This document shows positions 7,191 through 12,389 of a stretch of DNA of 12,389 nucleotides, in pieces. The stretch comes from Pseudomonadota bacterium (GTDB taxonomy: Bacteria; Bdellovibrionota; Oligoflexia; Oligoflexales; Oligoflexaceae), in the NCBI GenBank assembly GCA_029556045.1, contig JAKQGS010000117.1, positions 1 through 12,389 on the forward strand, read 5' to 3'. A model generated the notes under the pieces. It was given only the letters and a program-made list of their open reading frames with translations, was not told the DNA's origin and did no database searches. The first letter of the stretch is position 1; each line of letters opens with the position of its first letter. The translations under genes were made by a program, and so were the position numbers.

Positions 7191-7592
7191 ATGAAAATTT
7201 CGGCACCAACGGACCTTGCAGGCCTGGACAGAAATCCAGAAATATCCAGTAAAGACAATATATTGAAAGTCGGGAAAAATTCCCAAAAAGTCGAGATTCG
7301 CAAAGCCGCGGAAGAGTTCGAGGCTATTTTTATGGAAATTGTGTTAAAATCAATGCGAGAGTCCGTCAATCAATCCGGTCTGATCAATGGCGGCAATGGT
7401 GAGAGTATTTTCCGCAGCATGCTCGATAGCGAATATGCAAAGTCGATGTCCTCGCAAAACATGACCGGTATCGCGACAGCCATTGAAAAGCACTTGACTG
7501 GACTGGTGGATCAGACCACGGAAACAGTGGACCGTATCAAGGGCCAGGCGGTATACAAGGATTTAGGAAAACCTGGTGTCGGTAGACCTTGA
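7191..7592 (+). CDS. flgJ: Single-domain FlgJ, rod-cap (rod-binding) protein
   Basis: FlgJ caps the growing rod and helps rod subunits polymerise. The 133-residue product has only the rod-binding domain (about 37-103): IRKAAEEFEAIFMEIVLKSM, GLINGGNGESIFRSMLDSEYAKSMSS, then GIATAIEKHL. The C-terminal muramidase domain of enteric FlgJ (313 residues) is missing, which is normal in many alpha- and deltaproteobacteria; these use a separate lytic enzyme to open the peptidoglycan. No such enzyme is encoded in this window. The ATG at 7191 has GGAGA at 7176-7180. The frame is open further upstream inside flgI, but the ATG gives the family start. The gap to flgI is 16 bases. Confidence 0.9.
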   Translation: MKISAPTDLAGLDRNPEISSKDNILKVGKNSQKVEIRKAAEEFEAIFMEIVLKSMRESVNQSGLINGGNGESIFRSMLDSEYAKSMSSQNMTGIATAIEKHLTGLVDQTTETVDRIKGQAVYKDLGKPGVGRP

Positions 7593-7633
7593 TGGCGTAG
7601 TTAACTAGCAGCCATCTCACAGAGGAGTAAAGC

Positions 7634-8002
7634 ATGGAGACCAAATCAGTCGGTAATTTCGGCAAGACTCCACTCGTTCAAACCGAGCGCGCCGATCAGG
7701 CGCAAAACACGGCTGCGATCCAGAATAATCCCGTTGACAAGAAAAAGACCAAAGGTGCGTCGGGGGCGGAAAAGGATTGGTCGGTCAGCCTGTCGCCACA
7801 AGCCAAAGAAAAAGCCGAAGCTAGAAGTAGAGCGTTGGAAATCGCCAAAAACACACCGGATGTCAGAGCCGAGCGGGTGGCGCAGCTGAAGGAGCAAATC
7901 AAATCCGGCCAATATAAACTGGATTCTGGCAATATCGCTGATGGCATATTGCGGGAGGCCGTCCGTGACGAAATCGCAAAAAATCCTGATACGGTTTATT
8001 GA
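7634..8002 (+). CDS. flgM: FlgM, anti-sigma-28 factor
   Basis: FlgM binds FliA (sigma-28) and is exported through the finished hook-basal body, releasing late flagellar transcription. The 122-residue product has a disordered, Lys/Gln/Ala-rich N-terminal half (1-50) suited to export. The conserved sigma-binding C-terminal half has VSLSPQA at 51-57, ALEIAKNTPDVRAERVAQLK at 67-86, and IKSGQYKLDSGNIADGIL at 89-106. It is longer than enteric FlgM (97). GAGGAG at 7622-7627 lies 6 bases before the ATG, the strongest ribosome binding site in the cluster. The 41-base gap to flgJ holds no promoter I can see, so it is probably made from the sigma-54 transcript. Confidence 0.92.
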   Translation: METKSVGNFGKTPLVQTERADQAQNTAAIQNNPVDKKKTKGASGAEKDWSVSLSPQAKEKAEARSRALEIAKNTPDVRAERVAQLKEQIKSGQYKLDSGNIADGILREAVRDEIAKNPDTVY

Positions 8003-8060
8003 CAATTTTTCGGGGTACTTTGATTCTTTAATTTTTATGCTCTGTTCGTCCTGAACCAAC

Positions 8061-8148
8061 TGCCTTCCTGCTCCACTTCATTTCCCTGCTTGACTGAAGG
8101 CATCGATAAAAAGTCTGAAACACAACCCCGTACACAAGGGGATACTTT
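8061..8148 (+). promoter_or_regulatory. Inverted repeats in the flgM-flgN gap (candidate leader structure)
   Basis: This gap (8003-8148) is the largest within the operon. TGCCTTC at 8061-8067 and GAAGGCA at 8096-8102 are a perfect 7-base inverted repeat 28 bases apart. Closer to flgN, a CCCC run (8126-8129) faces GGGG (8138-8141) across 8 bases. The second arm is part of the flgN ribosome binding site AAGGGGA (8136-8142), so a hairpin could mask it. I see no convincing sigma-70, sigma-54 or sigma-28 promoter and no T-run terminator here. Confidence 0.25.
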
Positions 8149-8742
8149 ATGCGACATGATGATGCGGAATATTTGGCGGGTGTCCTGGGCGAATTGACCC
8201 GGCTTGGCAAAGCGTTGGCTGTGCTTATGGTTGAGTTGCGGCAAATTGTTCAGCTTGAACACGAGCTAATTTCCCTGCGGGATATTGATCAATTGGAAAG
8301 CTTGACACAGGATAAGATAGAAAACGGTCTGGCGATCGAACGTCATGTGCAGGGAATACAGCAACTGGGTGAAACTATTCGTAATATGCTTCCACGGCAG
8401 GACCAGAGTCACGATGGGCCAACTTCCGGCAATTTGAGTCTGCTGCTGAAGGACATTCAGGCTGTCCGTGGTGGCCTCGCGGTCGAGGGTCTGCCGGCCC
8501 AGGTACTCGATCATGCGATTGGTGAGTTTGCCGTGGTCAGCAACGAATTGCAGGACCAGCGTCAGGAGATTCAACCAAAAATTGAAATGAATTCCTATGT
8601 GACGCAAGCCATTCTGAACCGCCACCGTGAGATGATGCGGTTTTGGCAGGAAGTTTCCAATGAGTCATGCATGACCTATGGCGCCAGCGGAGAAACAAAG
8701 GGAAAAAGTTCATCATCGTCCGTTTTGCGAGTAAAGGCCTGA
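8149..8742 (+). CDS. flgN: FlgN-like type III export chaperone for FlgK and FlgL
   Basis: FlgN binds the C-terminal helices of FlgK and FlgL in the cytoplasm and delivers them to the export ATPase. The 197-residue product is almost entirely helical by composition. It has long heptad-like stretches in residues 1-75, a loop near 83-92, and a conserved-looking end NRHREMMRFWQEV followed by MTYGASGE, the pattern seen at FlgN C termini. FlgN sequences diverge strongly and this one is somewhat longer than the E. coli form (138), so the call leans on position: after flgM, 3 bases before flgK, the usual place. The Ser-rich tail beyond residue 180 looks disordered. The ATG at 8149 has AAGGGGA 6 bases upstream. 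Confidence 0.8.
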   Translation: MRHDDAEYLAGVLGELTRLGKALAVLMVELRQIVQLEHELISLRDIDQLESLTQDKIENGLAIERHVQGIQQLGETIRNMLPRQDQSHDGPTSGNLSLLLKDIQAVRGGLAVEGLPAQVLDHAIGEFAVVSNELQDQRQEIQPKIEMNSYVTQAILNRHREMMRFWQEVSNESCMTYGASGETKGKSSSSSVLRVKA

Positions 8743-8745
8743 CAT

Positions 8746-10173
8746 ATGGCGAGCAGCCTCTATCATTCTTTGGGAATCGGCGCCGAGGCATTGTACGCCA
8801 GTCGGCAGGGCGTCGATACCGCCGGGCATAACATCGCCAATGCCCACACCGAGGGATTTTCCCGCCAGAGGGTTAATCTGGAGGCCCGTGAGCCAACAGA
8901 AACCCGCGGTATCATCATGGGCAACGGAGTGTTTGTTAAAAATATCAGCCGAGCCCATGATAAATTCCTGGAAAAGCAGATCATCAGCGGTGGTCAGTCT
9001 CAGGGGCGGAGCGAGGCGCGCCTGGAAGCTCTGAAAGCGATTGAGGGTATATTCAGTCCGGAGTTGGAATCCGGGGTGGGTGACGAGATCAGTAAATTTT
9101 TTGCATCGGTGCAGGATTTAGCCAATTTTCCGGAAGAACTCTCTGTAAGGACTCAATTGCGGGAGAATGCGCAGAATCTGGTGAATGCTTTTGGAAGGGT
9201 TGATGGTGGACTTCGCTCCGCGCAGACCGACTTGAACAATCGAGTCATTGGCGAAGTGTCTAATGTCAATGACATGGTGTCGGAAATTGCCAAACTGAAT
9301 ATTGCCATCGGATCTCTGGAAGGTGGCATGCGCCAGGAGGCCAACGACCTGCGGGATAAGCAGGACCTGCTCGTGCGGGAGTTGGCCAAAAAAATACAAA
9401 TCAATTATTACCAGTCAGACAATGGCATGATGACGGTGCGTGGCCCCGGCGATACGCTGTTGGTGGATCGTGGTATGGCCGCAAGCATCGTTACCCGGGT
9501 TCGGGCCGACGGTTCGGGAATGCACGACATTCTATTTGAACCATCATCAGGTGTCGGCATCCGTAACATCACCGAACTCAACGACGGCGGCAGTCTGAAG
9601 TCGTTGGTGGATATAAGGGATAATGTTGTCCCGGGACTTTTGGATAAAAATAATCAGATGGCCTTCTCATTCGCCAATGAAGTGAATGATATCCATCGGC
9701 AGGGGTTTGGGGTGAACTCTTTCAAGGAGACGATGGGCCGGGAATTCTTTGATGGCGTCCAGGATGTCAACACCGCCGCCCGCAGCCTCAAGATCGCCGA
9801 TGTCATTATGGAGAATGTTGACGCCATTTCTGTCGCGGCAACGCCTTTTGCACCGGGAGACAATGTTCTCGCCAATGAAGTGCTTCGCCTGAATAATAAG
9901 AAAGTGTTGAATGAAGGCACCGCAAACTTCATGGAGTTCTATTCAAATTACGTGGGTGTATTGGGACTTGATATTGTGCGGGCTGAGCACTTCAAGGATG
10001 CCGATAATATATTGATGCAGGATTTGAACGCTCGCCGCGAAGCGGTCGTTGGTGTTTCTCTTGATGAGGAGGCCACCAATCTCATCAAGTGGCAAAGTAA
10101 TTTTACTGCTTCATCCAAAGTCATCACGGCGGTTGACGAGATGTTGGAGACGGTTCTGCAATTAAAACGGTAA
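8746..10173 (+). CDS. flgK: Flagellar hook-filament junction protein FlgK (HAP1)
   Basis: FlgK is the first junction protein between hook and filament and is exported with help from FlgN. The 475-residue product has the rod/hook-type N terminus (LGIGAEALYASRQGVDTAGH, then NIANAHTEGFSRQRV) and the FlgK signature region GGQSQGRSEARLEALKAIEG. The conserved C terminus reads GVSLDEEATNLIKWQSNF, then SSKVITAVDEMLETVL, which together with the N-terminal helix builds the D0/D1 domains. The length is below the 547 of E. coli, the difference lying in the variable surface domains. The ATG at 8746 follows the flgN stop by 3 bases with only AAAGG upstream, so translation is probably coupled to flgN. A perfect GCCGATAA inside the 3' end has no -35 partner. 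Confidence 0.96.
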   Translation: MASSLYHSLGIGAEALYASRQGVDTAGHNIANAHTEGFSRQRVNLEAREPTETRGIIMGNGVFVKNISRAHDKFLEKQIISGGQSQGRSEARLEALKAIEGIFSPELESGVGDEISKFFASVQDLANFPEELSVRTQLRENAQNLVNAFGRVDGGLRSAQTDLNNRVIGEVSNVNDMVSEIAKLNIAIGSLEGGMRQEANDLRDKQDLLVRELAKKIQINYYQSDNGMMTVRGPGDTLLVDRGMAASIVTRVRADGSGMHDILFEPSSGVGIRNITELNDGGSLKSLVDIRDNVVPGLLDKNNQMAFSFANEVNDIHRQGFGVNSFKETMGREFFDGVQDVNTAARSLKIADVIMENVDAISVAATPFAPGDNVLANEVLRLNNKKVLNEGTANFMEFYSNYVGVLGLDIVRAEHFKDADNILMQDLNARREAVVGVSLDEEATNLIKWQSNFTASSKVITAVDEMLETVLQLKR

Positions 10174-10189
10174 TTAGAGGATCACGGCA

Positions 10190-11089
10190 GTGCGGGTGAG
10201 TGAAAAACAGCGTTACAATCTGACGGGCGCGCGCGTTGAGCGGGCCAAGGAAGATAACGCCAAAATGCTGGAAGTCCTCTCAACGCAGAAGAAAATCAAC
10301 CGCCTGAGTGATGGGCCGATCGAAGTATCCCAATCCATCAAGGAAAAAAGTCGTATTGCCAACCAAAAGCAGTACTTAAAAAACATTGAATACTCAGTGG
10401 GCTATCTGGAGCGGGCGGAATCGGCCATTTCGGGGATCAATGATTTTTTGATACGGGCCAAGGAATTATCCGTGGCTATGGCTAATGATACTTATGGCCC
10501 CGACAGTCGGCAGGCGACCGCCCGGGAGATCAAAGAATTACGTGACGCGATCATCTCTCTTGCGAATTCGTCCTATGGTAATCGGTACGTTTTTGGCGGT
10601 TTCCGCACACAGACCCCTCCGTTGAACGGCGAGGGGCAGTACATGGGTGATGATGGCCTGATTTTCCTGCAACTGGATGAAAACGACTTTCGCCAGATCA
10701 ATGTGCAGTCCCGCCAGTTTTTTGAGCCGGATGCGGATGAAAAAAGTAAAGGGCACATGGGTATGATTGACACCCTTGACGTCCTTTTGACTGGTTTGAT
10801 GGAAGGCGACAAGGACGCTATTCGTAAAGCTATGGATGAGTTGGATTATCAGGTCAGTCGCACCACGAGCCACCAAGCCACCATCGGTGGTATATCAAAG
10901 GCACTGATTGAGGCGCAAAAACGATTGGAGCTGGGTCAGGAGATTTCGGTGGAAACCCTGTCCAAACTTGAGGACGCCGATTTGTACGAAGCTTCCTCCG
11001 ATTTCAAGCGGACGGAGACGGTTTTGCAGGGGACTTTGATGGCCTCCAATAAACTGCTTCAACCAAGTTTGTTGAACTTTATGCAATAG
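10190..11089 (+). CDS. flgL: Flagellar hook-filament junction protein FlgL (HAP3)
   Basis: FlgL is the second junction protein, flagellin-like at both ends. The 299-residue product opens with MRVSEKQRYNLTGARVERAK and has LSTQKKINRLSDGPIEV, where most FlgL and flagellins have ..RINxPSDDP; here one Asp of the SDDP motif is Gly. A middle segment (NSSYGNRYVFGGFRTQTPP) is the typical FlgL beta-domain entry (Y.FGG..). The end, DLYEASSDFKRTETVLQGTL then LLQPSLLNFM, is the flagellin-type C-terminal helix. It is close to E. coli FlgL in length (317). The GTG start at 10190 has AGAGGA at 10176-10181, 8 bases upstream. It follows flgK by 16 bases and belongs to the same transcript. Confidence 0.93.
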   Translation: MRVSEKQRYNLTGARVERAKEDNAKMLEVLSTQKKINRLSDGPIEVSQSIKEKSRIANQKQYLKNIEYSVGYLERAESAISGINDFLIRAKELSVAMANDTYGPDSRQATAREIKELRDAIISLANSSYGNRYVFGGFRTQTPPLNGEGQYMGDDGLIFLQLDENDFRQINVQSRQFFEPDADEKSKGHMGMIDTLDVLLTGLMEGDKDAIRKAMDELDYQVSRTTSHQATIGGISKALIEAQKRLELGQEISVETLSKLEDADLYEASSDFKRTETVLQGTLMASNKLLQPSLLNFMQ

Positions 11090-11105
11090 AAAGATGGATG
11101 CACCA

Positions 11106-11139
11106 GGGGAAACGGATGTTCCCCGCTTGCCAGGGAGGG
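11106..11139 (+). promoter_or_regulatory. Probable CsrA-binding hairpin and overlapping GGA site in the csrA leader
   Basis: GGGGAA (11106-11111) pairs perfectly with TTCCCC (11119-11124), leaving a 7-base loop that contains GGA at 11114-11116. Loop and flank read ACGGATGT, matching the end of the published CsrA SELEX consensus (RUACARGGAUGU, GGA in a hairpin loop). A second GGA (11134-11136) lies inside the csrA ribosome binding site AGGGAGGG (11132-11139), 20 bases from the first, a spacing one CsrA dimer can bridge. Further GGAs occur at 11096-11098 and 11108-11110. The arrangement predicts repression of csrA translation by CsrA itself. Confidence 0.6.
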
Positions 11140-11146
11140 TTGCAGG

Positions 11147-11437
11147 GTGCTGGTATTAACACGCAAGATAGGCGAGGGGATCGCGATCGGCGATGACGTC
11201 AAAATCATCGTGATGCAGATCAAGGGGAAACAGGTGCGGTTGGGCATCAAGGCGAGCCCCAATACGGTGGTTCACCGGGAAGAGGTTTACCAGCGGATCC
11301 AGGATGAAAACAAGTCCGCGGCTGAAGCCGAGCCGTCATCGGTAAGTCAAGTCACTGGAATATTTGGTGAAAATGACAGTGAGGCCAAGCGACCAGTCAT
11401 ACGACGCTATGCTCGTCCCAAAAAAGAGGACGAATAG
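11147..11437 (+). CDS. csrA: Carbon storage regulator CsrA (RsmA family), with FliW-type C-terminal extension
   Basis: CsrA is a homodimeric RNA-binding protein that blocks translation at GGA motifs near ribosome binding sites. The fold is complete: MLVLTRKIGEGIAIGDDVKI and QVRLGIKA, then VHREEVYQRI. The key RNA contacts Leu4, Arg6 and Arg44 are conserved. Residues 51-60 (IQDENKSAAE) parallel the segment of B. subtilis CsrA (QEENNRAA, including Asn55) that takes part in FliW binding; enteric CsrA lacks it. The product has 96 residues against 61 in E. coli and 74 in B. subtilis. The extra 30 or so end in a basic stretch (KRPVIRRYARPKK) of unknown role. The GTG start at 11147 has AGGGAGGG 7 bases upstream. 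The adjacent fliW supplies the expected antagonist. Confidence 0.96.
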   Translation: MLVLTRKIGEGIAIGDDVKIIVMQIKGKQVRLGIKASPNTVVHREEVYQRIQDENKSAAEAEPSSVSQVTGIFGENDSEAKRPVIRRYARPKKEDE

Positions 11438-11474
11438 GTCCAAGAGCTGACAGGGTGAATTCATTCCATATTAG

Positions 11475-11503
11475 TTGCCATCTTACGAAAGATTGGATAA
11501 AAT
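11475..11503 (+). promoter_or_regulatory. Sigma-70-type promoter for fliW
   Basis: TTGCCA (11475-11480) and TAAAAT (11498-11503) each match the sigma-70 consensus at 5 of 6 bases and are separated by exactly 17. The predicted start is near 11510, about 80 bases before the fliW TTG. The 152-base gap between csrA and fliW is otherwise without a gene, which makes a separate promoter plausible. Read-through from csrA is also possible, since no terminator is visible between them. Confidence 0.5.
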
Positions 11504-11589
11504 CAGAGCAGTATCCCAACGTGTAAAAATTGAAAAACGTGAGCGGTTTAGCTCAGTGGTCTATCAATTCCAGTGTAAGGAGAAGAGCC

Positions 11590-12123
11590 TTGCTAAAGGT
11601 AAAAACGACAAGGTTCGGCGAAATTGAAGTCAATCCTAAGGACATTTTGGAAATGCCAAGCGGTTTGATTGGCTTTCCAGAGCTCAAGCGATATGTCCTG
11701 CTGGACCATGATCAAGATTCTCCCTTCAAGTGGTTGCAATCGCTGGATGATGGGTCGATGGCTTTTGTGCTGATCAATCCCCTGCTGTTCAAGCCGGACT
11801 ATACCGTTGAGGTATCCGAGGCGGAAGTGGCTGACCTCGATCTTAAGAATGAAGAAGACGCCGTTATTTCCGTTATCATCACCATGCCCAGCAACCCACA
11901 GAACATGACCGCCAACCTGAAAGCGCCGTTGGTTTTCAACATGATCAACCGCAAGGGCCGTCAGTTGATTTTGAACAATCCCGACTACACCACCCGTCAC
12001 AATATCATGGAAGAACTGAAAAAACGCTCGGCCTCTGCGGAAGGCGAAGCCCTGCAGGATGTCATTGAAAAAGCCAAGACCGCCACAGCGGCTGCGGCGC
12101 CATCCACCGCTAAAAAGAAGTAG
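11590..12123 (+). CDS. fliW: FliW, flagellar assembly factor and CsrA antagonist
   Basis: FliW binds flagellin in the cytoplasm; when flagellin is exported, free FliW binds CsrA and relieves repression of flagellin mRNA. The TTG at 11590 is chosen because AAGGAG (11577-11582) lies 7 bases upstream and the product MLKVKTTRFGEIEV starts where the family starts; the frame is open 60 bases further up but without a good site. Family stretches are PSGLIGFPELKRYVLL (23-38), PFKWLQSLDDGSMAFVLINP (45-64), TANLKAPLVFN (107-117) and GRQLILNNPDY (123-133). The core ends near 145. Residues 146-177 form an Ala/Lys-rich tail beyond the usual length (143 in B. subtilis). It lies directly after csrA and ends at a strong terminator. 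Confidence 0.95.
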   Translation: MLKVKTTRFGEIEVNPKDILEMPSGLIGFPELKRYVLLDHDQDSPFKWLQSLDDGSMAFVLINPLLFKPDYTVEVSEAEVADLDLKNEEDAVISVIITMPSNPQNMTANLKAPLVFNMINRKGRQLILNNPDYTTRHNIMEELKKRSASAEGEALQDVIEKAKTATAAAAPSTAKKK

Positions 12124-12129
12124 CCCTAG

Positions 12130-12154
12130 AACCCGCTGCCTAAGCGGGTTTTTT
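12130..12154 (+). terminator. Intrinsic terminator of fliW and the flagellar cluster
   Basis: AACCCGCT (12130-12137) pairs perfectly with AGCGGGTT (12143-12150) around a 5-base loop, and the second arm runs into six consecutive T residues (12149-12154). It starts 6 bases after the fliW stop. The T-run overlaps the stop codon of the convergent aminotransferase gene (12153-12155). Confidence 0.9.
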
Positions 12155-12389
12155 ATTTGAGACGTCCTCCCGTATTTAAATCCACCTTATACCCCACCTC
12201 AGTTTGCACCCAGGTCGCATAAAGGCGCCGTATATGGTGAAAAACCGCCTGTGGCCGCGTCGAATGAAGCTTTTGACTGTCAATCCTTTGTATGGGGATA
12301 AGCCCCCGCACTGTGGAGCATAGAAATCCTTCGTCAAAACGAGCCATCTCTTCGGTTGTGATCACCCGCTCGGTGACAGGAATCTTGGC
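12153..12389 (-). CDS. C-terminal fragment of a class IV PLP aminotransferase (start outside window)
   Basis: The frame is open from the right edge to a stop at 12153-12155 on the minus strand, giving 78 residues. The stretch ERVITTEEMARFDEGFLCST, then VRGLIPIQRID, matches the C-terminal region of fold type IV PLP enzymes, where a Glu, an ADEVFLT-like segment, S/T-T and RG-(I/V)-x-PV-xx-(I/V)D recur. Family members include branched-chain aminotransferase (IlvE), D-amino acid aminotransferase and aminodeoxychorismate lyase (PabC). The remaining helix (VFHHIRRLYATWVQTEV) fits the end of the family. The catalytic Lys lies in the missing part, so the substrate cannot be chosen. The gene runs convergently to fliW and is unrelated to flagella as far as is known. 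Confidence 0.75.
   Translation of the reverse strand, partial: AKIPVTERVITTEEMARFDEGFLCSTVRGLIPIQRIDSQKLHSTRPQAVFHHIRRLYATWVQTEVGYKVDLNTGGRLK

Noticed and set aside
8102..8109. ATCGATAA before flgN as a possible sigma-28 -10
   Set aside because: No TAAA 15-16 bases upstream and the GCC part of the motif is missing.
10000..10007. Perfect sigma-28 -10 element GCCGATAA inside the 3' end of flgK
   Set aside because: No TAAA-like -35 at the right distance (GGCT there) and it encodes part of FlgK (Asp-Ala-Asp-Asn); taken as chance.
11548..11560. TTAGCTCAGTGGT, like a tRNA D-arm (box A)
   Set aside because: No acceptor stem, anticodon arm or GTTCGA-type T-loop follows; the sequence runs into the fliW ribosome binding site.
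1..12389. Mobile elements, CRISPR arrays, integrases or toxin-antitoxin genes
   Set aside because: No transposase, direct-repeat array or related coding region seen; the window is a contiguous conserved gene cluster.

Overview
The window is the late part of a bacterial flagellar gene cluster. Every flagellar gene lies on the + strand in the order flgF, flgG, flgA, flgH, flgI, flgJ, flgM, flgN, flgK, flgL, csrA, fliW. P-ring (FlgI) and L-ring (FlgH-like) genes mean a Gram-negative, two-membrane, motile bacterium. A sigma-54-type promoter before flgF, FlgM, a single-domain FlgJ and a linked csrA-fliW pair fit the deltaproteobacterial grade (Desulfobacterota, Bdellovibrionota, SAR324 and relatives) or a nearby phylum. 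The sequence alone does not let me name a genus.

Layout. Positions 1-177 hold the 3' end of a small, probably exported, unrecognised protein. At 233-260 there is a close match to a sigma-28 (FliA) promoter. It precedes a two-gene unit: a Cys-rich putative lipoprotein (309-878) and a complete beta-ketoacyl-ACP synthase (882-2042). A 261-base gap follows and carries a sigma-54 -24/-12 element (2216-2232) with inverted repeats upstream. From 2304 to 11437 the flagellar genes are tightly packed, several overlapping; the widest gap is 146 bases, between flgM and flgN. A 57-base csrA leader looks like a CsrA binding region. fliW has its own plausible sigma-70 promoter and ends at a strong hairpin-plus-T-run terminator. 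A class IV aminotransferase fragment enters convergently from the right edge.

How the genes work together. FlgF and FlgG are rod proteins. FlgJ caps the rod, FlgA helps build the P ring (FlgI), and FlgH makes the L ring. FlgN carries the hook-filament junction proteins FlgK and FlgL to the export gate. FlgM (anti-sigma-28) and CsrA/FliW (translation control of flagellin in species that have FliW) are the two checkpoints that couple assembly to filament production. The sigma-28-like promoter at the left edge suggests that the lipoprotein/ketosynthase pair is expressed when FlgM is exported.

Most of the window is a conserved flagellar locus. The less ordinary points are the sigma-28 promoter driving a lipoprotein plus ketosynthase, the divergent FlgH with a long C-terminal coiled coil, and the probable CsrA autoregulatory hairpin.
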